This document shows positions 8,213 to 15,358 of a stretch of DNA of 64,000 nt, piece after piece (positions within the stretch are counted from its first letter, which is position 1; the number at the start of each line of letters is the position of its first letter). The stretch comes from CAVQXR01 sp963717955 (GTDB lineage: Bacteria; Actinomycetota; Thermoleophilia; Gaiellales; Gaiellaceae): positions 1,922,001 to 1,986,000 of the forward strand of contig CAVQXR010000001.1 of the NCBI GenBank assembly GCA_963717955.1, given 5' to 3'. The translations under genes and the position numbers were made by a program. The notes below the pieces were generated by a model. It saw only the letters and a list, made by a program, of their open reading frames with translations, was not told where the DNA came from and ran no database searches.

Positions 8213-9582
8213 CCGCAACCGCACCCCCGCCCCGCTCCCGCTCGTCGCGACGACCGAAGCGCCCACCTGTCCGGCCCGACGCGCTCGCCGCGGCGGCCGG
8301 GTTCCCGGCCCTCGAGGCGATCTTCACCCGCCGTGCGCGACGATTCGCGCTCGGAGCGCAGATCACGGGCCCGCTCGCCTATCGCTCCGACGCCGAGCCG
8401 GTGCCCCTCGCCTACGAGGAGGAGGCGATCCTCGTCGCCGCGGCGACCGGCCGCACGGGCGTCGTCCTCGAGGAGTGGCCCTTCACGACCGCGGAGGGGA
8501 CGACCACGAGCGCCGACAAGCTGCATTCGTTCTCCGGCCGCGCGTACCCGAGCCCGGTGGCGATTCACGGCACCGAGCTGTTCTGGACGAACGACGACGG
8601 GCTCTTCGTGCTCCCTCTCCGCGACCAGAAGCCAAAGGCGTACGTCGAGAATCAGACGGTCGAGGACCAGCACGCGCTCTACAGGAAGGCGATCCGCCTG
8701 CAGAAGGGCCGGCTCGACATCCCGCGCCGCCGGCCGAACCTCTTCAAGTTCAACGAGTGGGTCGTCAACACGGAGGGCTCGACAGTCTTCATCCCGATCT
8801 CTGACGTGACCCGCCAGTGCATCAACGCGATGCTGCTCTACTTCGACCGGCCGCACGGCTACTACGTCGTGGACAAGCGGCTGCGCAAGGACCCGTTGAG
8901 GAAGTTCGTGAAGTCGGGGCTCCTCGACCCGACCCACCCGGTCGACCTCGCCGATTTCGAGCGGTGGCAGATGGTCGACATGAACGGCGTCGAGCAGGGC
9001 CTGGTCGTCCAGAACCTCATGCTCGCGACGCAGGCGCTCGGGCTCGGCGGCCATCCGTTCTCGGGGGGCAAGGGCCGCGTGACGATGCTCGGCGAGGCGG
9101 AGTGGCACGCGATCGGCGGCGAGGGCCCGTGCGGCTGCCTCGGCTTCGAGCTGCATCGCGTGCCCGACGGCGCCCCGGTCGGTTCCGGCGAGGTGCTCCC
9201 GGTCGGGCTGCCGGGCATCTTCGAGGGCTGCTGCCCGCCGTTCCACGAGAGCATGGATGCCGCGGTCGACCACGTCGTCGCCCTGCGCTGGGGCAAGCAG
9301 GGCATCTTCTCGGCGCCCGAGAAGCAGCAGATCCCGTGGCTGTCGCCGGACATCGCGCGCGCCGTGCCGCCTCCGAGCGAGGAGGCGATCGAGGCGACGA
9401 AGGCGCTCTGCCGGTACATCTGGAACACCTACGGGCGGTTCCCGGCGACGATCGACCCGTTCGTGACCACCGTCTGGTACCAGAGCTGCCATCTCGACAT
9501 CGCGTTCTACGACCGCTACTACCCGCGGGAAGCCGTCCCGGACCACATCCGCAGCCACATGCACGACTGGCACGGCATGTAG
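8209..9582 (+). CDS. Uncharacterised protein, possibly nitroreductase-like
   Basis: A 457-aa soluble protein. The open frame extends into the SDR remnant, but ATG at 8209 is the likely start. The segment QGLVVQNLMLATQALGLGGHP resembles the conserved helix of nitroreductase-fold FMN proteins; the rest is not familiar. The C-terminus is rich in aromatic residues and His (FYDRYYP, HMHDWHG). Downstream, a MetX-like hydrolase starts 11 bases after its stop, suggesting joint function. Function is not assigned. Confidence 0.7.
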   Translation: MTATAPPPRSRSSRRPKRPPVRPDALAAAAGFPALEAIFTRRARRFALGAQITGPLAYRSDAEPVPLAYEEEAILVAAATGRTGVVLEEWPFTTAEGTTTSADKLHSFSGRAYPSPVAIHGTELFWTNDDGLFVLPLRDQKPKAYVENQTVEDQHALYRKAIRLQKGRLDIPRRRPNLFKFNEWVVNTEGSTVFIPISDVTRQCINAMLLYFDRPHGYYVVDKRLRKDPLRKFVKSGLLDPTHPVDLADFERWQMVDMNGVEQGLVVQNLMLATQALGLGGHPFSGGKGRVTMLGEAEWHAIGGEGPCGCLGFELHRVPDGAPVGSGEVLPVGLPGIFEGCCPPFHESMDAAVDHVVALRWGKQGIFSAPEKQQIPWLSPDIARAVPPPSEEAIEATKALCRYIWNTYGRFPATIDPFVTTVWYQSCHLDIAFYDRYYPREAVPDHIRSHMHDWHGM

Positions 9583-9593
9583 GCTCCGGCCCG

Positions 9594-10631
9594 GTGTCGG
9601 ACGGGTATTACAGCGAGGCCGCGAAGGGGCCCCACGAGACCCTCGAGCTCGGCGACGTCGAGCTCGAGTGCGGTGCCACGCTGCCGTCGGCGCGGCTGCT
9701 CTACAAGACCCACGGACGCCTGAACGCGGCGCGCAACAACGCGGTCCTGTTCCCGCACATGTACTCGGGAACGCCGAGCTCGCTCGAGTCGGCGATCGCG
9801 CCGGGGCGGGCGCTCGACCCGGAGCGCTGGTTCGTCGTCTGTCCCGGGCAGCTCGGCAACGGCTTCTCGTCGTCGCCGAGCAACACGCCGGCGCCTTCCG
9901 GCGGTGCCGGCTTCCCCCACGTGACGGTGGCGGACGACGTCTCCGCCCAGCATCGCCTCGTGGCCGGCCGGCTCGGCATCGAGCGGCTCGCACTCGCCGT
10001 CGGCTTCTCGATGGGCGCGCAGCAGGCCTACGAGTGGGCCGTGCGCCATCCGGCAATGGTGGAGCGGCTGGCGGCCGTGGCGGGGACGGCCAGGACGACC
10101 GCGCACAACGCGATCGTGGTCGAGCTCGCCGAGGACGCGATCCGCGCCGACCCGGCCTTCGCCGGCGGGGACTACGGGGACGGCGCAGCCGTGCGGACGG
10201 GGCTCCGGCTCCACGCCCACGTTTGGTCGGCGACGGGTCTTTCTCACGAGCTCTACCGATCGGAGGCCTGGCGGGGCGCAGGCTTCGCGTCCGTCGACGA
10301 CCTCGTCCGCCGCCTGTTCGAGGACGATTTCGCCCCCATGGACCCGAACAACTTGCTCGCGATGTGCTGGAAGTGGCGACACGCCGACGTCTCACGCGTG
10401 ACGGACGGGGATCTCCCCGCAGCGCTCGGCCGGATCACGGCCCGCACGTTCGTGATCCCGTTCGCGACGGACATGCTGTTCACCGTCGCCGACTGCGAGG
10501 CCGAGCGGCGGCTCATCGCCGGCGCCGAGCTCCGTGTGATCGACGGCGATTGGGGGCACTACTCGTGGGAGATGACCGAGCCGGTGCGCTCGGCGCTCGA
10601 CCGCCTGCTCGACGAGCTGCTGCTCCGGTAG
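9594..10631 (+). CDS. Homoserine O-acetyltransferase-like alpha/beta hydrolase
   Basis: A 345-aa alpha/beta-hydrolase of the MetX-like family. The nucleophile elbow is GFSMG in VGFSMGAQQAYEW, a likely acid is the Asp in PFATDMLF, and the catalytic His is in GDWGHYSW. MetX enzymes acylate homoserine, but many relatives are plain hydrolases, and there is no methionine gene next to it except a PLP enzyme far away. The start is GTG at 9594. TAGGCT at 9580-9585 begins with the previous gene's TAG stop, which may give it its own leaderless promoter. Confidence 0.82.
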   Translation: MSDGYYSEAAKGPHETLELGDVELECGATLPSARLLYKTHGRLNAARNNAVLFPHMYSGTPSSLESAIAPGRALDPERWFVVCPGQLGNGFSSSPSNTPAPSGGAGFPHVTVADDVSAQHRLVAGRLGIERLALAVGFSMGAQQAYEWAVRHPAMVERLAAVAGTARTTAHNAIVVELAEDAIRADPAFAGGDYGDGAAVRTGLRLHAHVWSATGLSHELYRSEAWRGAGFASVDDLVRRLFEDDFAPMDPNNLLAMCWKWRHADVSRVTDGDLPAALGRITARTFVIPFATDMLFTVADCEAERRLIAGAELRVIDGDWGHYSWEMTEPVRSALDRLLDELLLR

Positions 10632-10659
10632 CCGCGCTCGCGCGGTCCCCCCGGGTCTC

Positions 10660-11112
10660 TCAGTCGGAGGCGGTTTCCCGCTGGTATGCGTAGGTTCCGG
10701 GCGGAGTCCAGACCAGCTCGAGCTTGATCCCGTCGGGGTCAAGGAAGAACACCGCGTGGTAGCCGGCGCGATACTCGGGGAATTCGCGCGGACCGTCGGT
10801 GATGGTCGCGCCGAGCGCTCGCAGGCGGGCTGCCGCGTCCTGGAGCGCCGCGAGCGTCTCGACCTCCAGGCAGAGGTGATGCAGACCCACGCGGTAGCGG
10901 TCGACCGCGCCGCCCGTCGCGGGAGCCGCAGCCTCGCGCAGGCCGACGGACGAGCCCGGGCCATAGAGGTAGTGAATCGTCTCGCCGCGCTCGCCGACGG
11001 TGTTCGAGACGCCGTGCCACCCGAGCGGCGCGAGCAGCCCACGGTAGAAGCTCAGCGATCGTTCGACGTCCGAGACGACCAGGTCGACGTGGTGGATGCC
11101 GGTCGAGCGCAC
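10660..11112 (-). CDS. VOC family (glyoxalase/dioxygenase-like) protein
   Basis: A 150-aa vicinal-oxygen-chelate domain protein with two babbab modules. Candidate metal ligands are His in IHHVDLVV near the N-terminus, His in LHHLCLEVE in the middle, and Glu in KLELVW near the C-terminus. Family members are lyases, dioxygenases or resistance proteins; the substrate is open. The start is GTG at 11112; TAGGTT lies 6 bases upstream, so a leaderless transcript is likely. It is convergent with the MetX-like gene. Confidence 0.82.
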   Translation of the reverse strand: MRSTGIHHVDLVVSDVERSLSFYRGLLAPLGWHGVSNTVGERGETIHYLYGPGSSVGLREAAAPATGGAVDRYRVGLHHLCLEVETLAALQDAAARLRALGATITDGPREFPEYRAGYHAVFFLDPDGIKLELVWTPPGTYAYQRETASD

Positions 11113-11449
11113 CCGGGCAACCTAGCCGAGCCGTCGTGTTGGCAACGCTTCATTTCTCCGGCGACTGACCCAACATCGACCTGCCGAAACCGCGGACGAA
11201 GGAAGCGCACGGCGCATGGACGCTGCCGTGACGATCGAGGAGGCGAAGCAGGCTCGCCTCGGGCCACGACGAGCGCGCGGCCCAGCTGCTGACGGAGGCC
11301 GAGTGCGGCACGCACGATCCCATGCTCGGCGCGCCGATCCGCTCGCCGGCCGGCCGAGCAGGGGGCTCTTCAAGGCCGGACTGCTCGGGAAGGGCCGCTG
11401 GCCTGGGATTGATCCGGATCGCCGAGCTCCGATCGCACGACGGGCAGGG
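11113..11449. other. Region without a recognised gene
   Basis: This stretch holds the VOC promoter at its left edge. The rest shows only short patches of protein-like sequence on the plus strand in different frames (for example VTIEEAKQA from 11216, then in another frame an Ala/Leu-rich run near 11255-11330). These may be debris of a small gene, but I cannot name it. Confidence 0.4.
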
Positions 11450-11803
11450 CTAGCCGTCTCGGCTCGGCCGCGGGTCGCTCGCGGCCGTCGGCCGGCGGGC
11501 GGCGACCCTGGCGGCGGCATGGCCGAACGCCCGGGCAGCTCCGGCAGACGCCTCGAGGTAGGCACCGGCCGGCCAGGCCGCAAGCATGAGCACGAGCCCG
11601 GCGGCGTCGCCGCCGACGCCGAGCCCGAGCGGCGAGCGGAGCGCCGCCGACCGAGCGAGGCTGAAGCGATCCCCGACCGAGGCTTCGATCTCGAGCGGCA
11701 CGCCCTCCTCCTCGAAGCCCGCGGCGAGATCGCGCTCATCGGCTCCCTCGGCGAGCAGCGCGATCACCGCAGGCGACCGCCCGCGACCGCGCCTCTCACT
11801 CAT
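11450..11803 (-). CDS. Diol/glycerol dehydratase reactivase small subunit (PduH/DdrB-like)
   Basis: A 117-aa protein that would work with the large ATPase subunit (12166-13869) to remove damaged B12 from the dehydratase. It matches small reactivase subunits in PAVIALLAEG, GFEEEGVPLEIE and ARSAALRSPLGLGVGGD, a structure resembling a dehydratase beta-subunit domain. ATG at 11803 puts these blocks at the expected distance; a longer frame to 11932 looks spurious. It lies about 360 bases beyond the large reactivase gene, with a hairpin between. Confidence 0.75.
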   Translation of the reverse strand: MSERRGRGRSPAVIALLAEGADERDLAAGFEEEGVPLEIEASVGDRFSLARSAALRSPLGLGVGGDAAGLVLMLAAWPAGAYLEASAGAARAFGHAAARVAARRPTAASDPRPSRDG

Positions 11804-12165
11804 GCCGGCCGTCCCGCATGGCGGGGCTCGAGTGCGTCCCGGTGCACCTGTCATGCGGCCGGGGGCGGGCGCGACCGGATCGACCGCGCGCGGCCGGCGT
11901 GCGCATGGCCGCCCAGCACCGGCCTTGCTCATCCGCCTCGCACGCGTGCGACATCGTTGCAGTCATGGCACAGAGTTGACCCGGTCCGATTACCACCCGC
12001 GCGGCCCGTTCGACGAGAATAGGCATGGGATCGAGGGTCCCCCCACCCAAGGGTGGGGGCACGAGCCTCGTCGCTGGGCGGCCGCCGGGCGGGACGCTCC
12101 GTTCTCGAGCCCCGGCCCGACGGCGCGCCCGCGCGGCCCGCCCGTCGCTGGCGGACGCCTGCGCC
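11804..12165. other. Gap between the two reactivase genes
   Basis: No convincing gene is seen here on either strand. The main structure is the hairpin at 12040-12059. The long plus-strand frame across the region is antisense to the reactivase gene and lacks a recognisable domain. Confidence 0.5.
12040..12059 (-). terminator. Strong GC hairpin between reactivase genes
   Basis: CCCCCACCC and GGGTGGGGG flank an AA, giving a stem of 8-9 bp about 110 bases after the stop of the large reactivase gene. It may end most transcripts of the dehydratase operon, leaving lower expression of the small reactivase gene beyond. Confidence 0.5.
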
Positions 12166-13869
12166 TCACGGACCCGGCCGCCCGGCCGCGGCGAGCACGA
12201 GCCCGACCGCCACCGCTGCCCGGGGTCCGTGACGGCCGAGCACGTCGCCGCGAGCGACGGCGACGTCGAGGTCTGCCAGCTCTGCCGCGACCGCGTCGAC
12301 GACCTCGGGATCGCAGGCCGAGCCTCCGACGAGCGTGACGAGCTCGCCGCGCGGGACGCCGCCGACCGCGTCGAGCGCCCGGCGGACGTTGCGCCCGATC
12401 ACATCCCGCTTCGCCGCCCGCCGGAGCCCGCGCCAGACCTCGGGTGCGAGCGACACCGGAAGCGGCCGCAGCTCACGCCCGTCGACCGCGCACAGCCGGG
12501 CGACCGCATGGGCCGGGGCCGGCTCGCCGACGAAGCTCCGGCTGCCGTCCTCGTGGTGGAGCGTGAACGGCGTCTCGACCCAGGCCGAGCGCACGCGCTT
12601 CGCCCGCTCGGCCAGGGCCAGATCGCAGGCCAGGAGCCCGGAACAGATCCGCGTCACGAGATCGCCCGCGCCTGCAGCGACGACGACCTGCTGCCCGTCG
12701 TCGTGCTCGCGATGGAGGTCGACCGTTCCGCCGCCGAGGTCGAGCACGAACGGCGTCCATCCGGCACCGGGCGTCGTCGAGGCGCCGAGCACGGCCGCAT
12801 CGGACTCGCGCGCCACGACACGCACGTCGCCCGCGCACTCGGCCGCGAGCGCCTGGCGCAAGTCGCTCGCGTCGGCCTCCGCCAGCAACGCGAGCCCGAT
12901 CGCGCGGCGGCGAGCCAGCCGCCGGGAAAAGCCGGGATCGTCCGGCGGCGACGGCAACGCACACCAGCACACATCGCGCAGCCGGTCGCGGTCGCCGGCG
13001 GCTCCTCGGAGAGCGCGGACGACGCCGGGCGGCGGAGGCATGGCACGATCGTCGAACGGAAGCTCCCGCCCGCTCCCGTCGAGCAAGGTGATCGAGGGCC
13101 GCTCCTCCAACGGCGAAGCCTCGGCCGTCCGTGCTCCCCGGACGACGATCGCCGCGCGGTGGCCGGCGACCGCCCGCGCCGCGTGACGGGCGGCCCGCGC
13201 CTCGTCGGGCCCGAGCCCGAGCAGGGTCGCGACCCTGAGCGGATCGGCAAGCTGCACGACCTCCCCGCCGGCCGGCGCCACCTCGATCGCCGCGAGCGAG
13301 CCGAACGGGAGGGCCGACGCGTCCGCGACCTCGTCGACGATCGGCAGGCGGCGGTCGAACCTGTTCCCGATCAGCACGGCGTCGTCGCCCTCCGCGAGCA
13401 CGCCGCTGACGGTCCACCCGCGCGCCCGCGCCTCCTGCAGCAACCCGGCGGCCTCCTCGAAATCCTCGTCGGCGACGACCGCGAGCACGGCGCCGTCGGC
13501 AGGCGGCCCGGCCAGCTCGGGAAGCCGGCGTAGCGTGCCGACCGCCACGCCCTCTCCGGACGGGGTCGAGCTCGCAGGCCGCGCGATCGCCGTCCGGGCG
13601 AGGTCGACCTCCTCGAGGCGACCGAGCTCGACGAGGCCGGCCTCGACCGGATGCAGCTCGGCGAGCAGCAGGCCATGGGGTCGCTCCCCGAGGCGCCGCT
13701 CGACCTGGCCGAGCAGCTCGGCGATCGCCGGGACGCACGCGAGCGAGCCCTTGGGCCCGGACGTCGGTCGGCGCAGGACAAGCAGCCACTCGGGCTCGCG
13801 GCCGGGCTCGAGACGTGCGACGGCGACCTCGGTCGTCGAGTTGCCGACGTCGACGCCCGCGACGAGCAT
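12166..13869 (-). CDS. Diol/glycerol dehydratase reactivase large (ATPase) subunit
   Basis: A 567-aa chaperone-like ATPase of the actin/Hsp70 fold that reactivates B12-dependent diol or glycerol dehydratase by exchanging inactive cofactor. Visible are the phosphate-1 motif in VAGVDVGNSTTEVAV at the N-terminus, the second nucleotide motif in FVLDLGGGTVDL near residue 395, and VTLVGGSACDPEVV near the C-terminus. ATG at 13869 follows the P1 peptidase stop by 8 bases. Length is close to that of known large reactivase subunits (about 600 aa). Confidence 0.88.
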   Translation of the reverse strand: MLVAGVDVGNSTTEVAVARLEPGREPEWLLVLRRPTSGPKGSLACVPAIAELLGQVERRLGERPHGLLLAELHPVEAGLVELGRLEEVDLARTAIARPASSTPSGEGVAVGTLRRLPELAGPPADGAVLAVVADEDFEEAAGLLQEARARGWTVSGVLAEGDDAVLIGNRFDRRLPIVDEVADASALPFGSLAAIEVAPAGGEVVQLADPLRVATLLGLGPDEARAARHAARAVAGHRAAIVVRGARTAEASPLEERPSITLLDGSGRELPFDDRAMPPPPGVVRALRGAAGDRDRLRDVCWCALPSPPDDPGFSRRLARRRAIGLALLAEADASDLRQALAAECAGDVRVVARESDAAVLGASTTPGAGWTPFVLDLGGGTVDLHREHDDGQQVVVAAGAGDLVTRICSGLLACDLALAERAKRVRSAWVETPFTLHHEDGSRSFVGEPAPAHAVARLCAVDGRELRPLPVSLAPEVWRGLRRAAKRDVIGRNVRRALDAVGGVPRGELVTLVGGSACDPEVVDAVAAELADLDVAVARGDVLGRHGPRAAVAVGLVLAAAGRPGP

Positions 13870-13877
13870 CGGGCGAC

Positions 13878-14963
13878 TCAGGAGCCGCCGGGGGCGACCG
13901 GCGAGGCGGGCCTGCCGGCCCGCGACATCAGGTCGACGAGCAGCTCCGGCTCGAGGCGGTAGGCGGTCGCGCCGCCTCTCCCGGTCATCGTCTCCGCCTG
14001 CAGCATCGCGTTGACGATCGCCTCCTCGGTCGCGTCGATCGTCGCGTAGAACAGAGGGTTCATCGACTCGTTGCCGAGCATCGACAGGTTGTGAGCGCCC
14101 TCGCCGGCGAGGCCGCGGTTCGCGGTCGAGAACGCGATGAAGATGTCGCCGCTGCCGTTCTCGCCCGCGCCGCCGGTCCGTGCGACACCGAGGCCCGCGC
14201 GCTGCGCGATGCGGTCGCACTGGTGCGGGAGCAGGGGCGCGTCGGTGGCGACGACGATGATGATCGAGCCGGCTCCCGGCATCGCGGAGAACCCGGCGAG
14301 CGGCACCTGCTCAGCCGGGATGTGGCGCCCCACGGGGACGCCGTCGACCGAGAGCCGCTCCCGCGCGCCGTGGTTGGCCTGCACGAGCACGCCCACTGTG
14401 TAGCCGCCGTGGCGCTGCTCGAGCACGCGCGAGGACGTTCCGATCCCGCCCTTGAACGCGTGGCAGACCATGCCCGTGCCGGAGCCGACGTTCCCCTCGG
14501 CAACCGGCCCGCCGGAGGCGGACTCGATCGCCGCGCCGACGTGCTCGGGCTTCACGTGCATGCCGTTGATGTCGTTCAGCCACCCGTCCCAGGTCTCGCC
14601 GACCACCGGCAGCGACCACTCGCCGAGCCCGCCACGCTCGTGACCGACCGCGATGATCGCGTCGCGAACGACCCCGACGGAATGGGTGTTCGTGAGCCCG
14701 ATCGGCGACGTCAGCATCCCCGACTCTCGCACCCATTCGAGCCCGGTCAGCTCGCCATTGCCGTTGAGGCGGTGACACCCGGCGAACACCGGATCGAGGC
14801 CCGGCTCCCCCTCGTGGGGGAGGACCATCGTCACCCCCGTCCTCACGTTCGTGCCCTCGACGATCGTCACGTGGCCGACCCGGACGCCGGCGACGTCGGT
14901 GATCGCGTTGAGCGGGCCCGGGCGGCCGGTGCCGATCTCGATCCCGAGATCTCGCGCTCTCAT
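13878..14963 (-). CDS. P1 family peptidase (DmpA/aminopeptidase-like Ntn hydrolase)
   Basis: A 361-aa self-processing N-terminal-nucleophile hydrolase of peptidase family P1 (DmpA, BapA). The N-terminus ITDVAGVRVGHVTI and the block GSGTGMVCHAFKGGIGTSSR are typical. The expected Gly-Ser autocleavage site is in MPGAGSIIIVVATDAPL near residue 242, where Ser becomes the catalytic N-terminus of the beta chain. Family members hydrolyse N-terminal D- or beta-amino acyl peptides and amides. Its position inside a dehydratase operon, start overlapping the small-subunit stop as ATGA, is unusual. Confidence 0.9.
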   Translation of the reverse strand: MRARDLGIEIGTGRPGPLNAITDVAGVRVGHVTIVEGTNVRTGVTMVLPHEGEPGLDPVFAGCHRLNGNGELTGLEWVRESGMLTSPIGLTNTHSVGVVRDAIIAVGHERGGLGEWSLPVVGETWDGWLNDINGMHVKPEHVGAAIESASGGPVAEGNVGSGTGMVCHAFKGGIGTSSRVLEQRHGGYTVGVLVQANHGARERLSVDGVPVGRHIPAEQVPLAGFSAMPGAGSIIIVVATDAPLLPHQCDRIAQRAGLGVARTGGAGENGSGDIFIAFSTANRGLAGEGAHNLSMLGNESMNPLFYATIDATEEAIVNAMLQAETMTGRGGATAYRLEPELLVDLMSRAGRPASPVAPGGS

Positions 14964-15358
14964 CCGATCAGGCCGCGGCGAAGGTAGGCGGCGGCCGCCT
15001 CCTGCACGAGAGCCGCGCAGCGCGTCGCGCCGCGATCCTCGAGCCGAGCTCCGAGCTCCTCGAGCTCGGCCGCCGTCGAGCGCCCCGGGCGCAGCTTCTC
15101 GTAGAAGGCGAGCAACTCCTCGTCGCTGAAGGCGGCGAGCTCCGCGCCGCGGCGGAGATTCTCGGCGAGCTGGCGGTTCCCCCCCGACTCGGCGAAGTCC
15201 GCCTGCAGCAGCAAGGTCTCCGAGCTCACGCGAACGTCCTCGGGCTGGATCTCCCCGGCCACCACCCGCTCGATCGAGATCGCGGACACGGGGCGACCGG
15301 ACGCGGTCGTGAGCGTGTCGCGGGCGCTCCGGGCGAGCGGGTACGTCAGGTCGCCCAC
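14960..15358 (-). CDS. B12-dependent diol/glycerol dehydratase small subunit (PduE-like)
   Basis: A 132-aa small (gamma) subunit of adenosylcobalamin-dependent diol or glycerol dehydratase. Typical blocks are YPLARSARDTLTTASGRPVS, AGEIQPEDVRVSSETLLLQA and NRQLAENLRRGAEL. GTG at 15358 is chosen; it overlaps the end of the large/medium fusion gene by 13 bases. The stop overlaps the P1 peptidase start. The complex turns 1,2-diols or glycerol into aldehydes. Confidence 0.9.
   Translation of the reverse strand: MGDLTYPLARSARDTLTTASGRPVSAISIERVVAGEIQPEDVRVSSETLLLQADFAESGGNRQLAENLRRGAELAAFSDEELLAFYEKLRPGRSTAAELEELGARLEDRGATRCAALVQEAAAAYLRRGLIG

Noticed and set aside
8134..10395. 753-codon minus-strand frame
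   Set aside because: Arg/Pro-rich antisense shadow of the nitroreductase-like and MetX-like genes; no domain.
12025..13533. 502-codon plus-strand frame
   Set aside because: Antisense to the dehydratase reactivase gene, which has clear motifs; composition is shadow-like.
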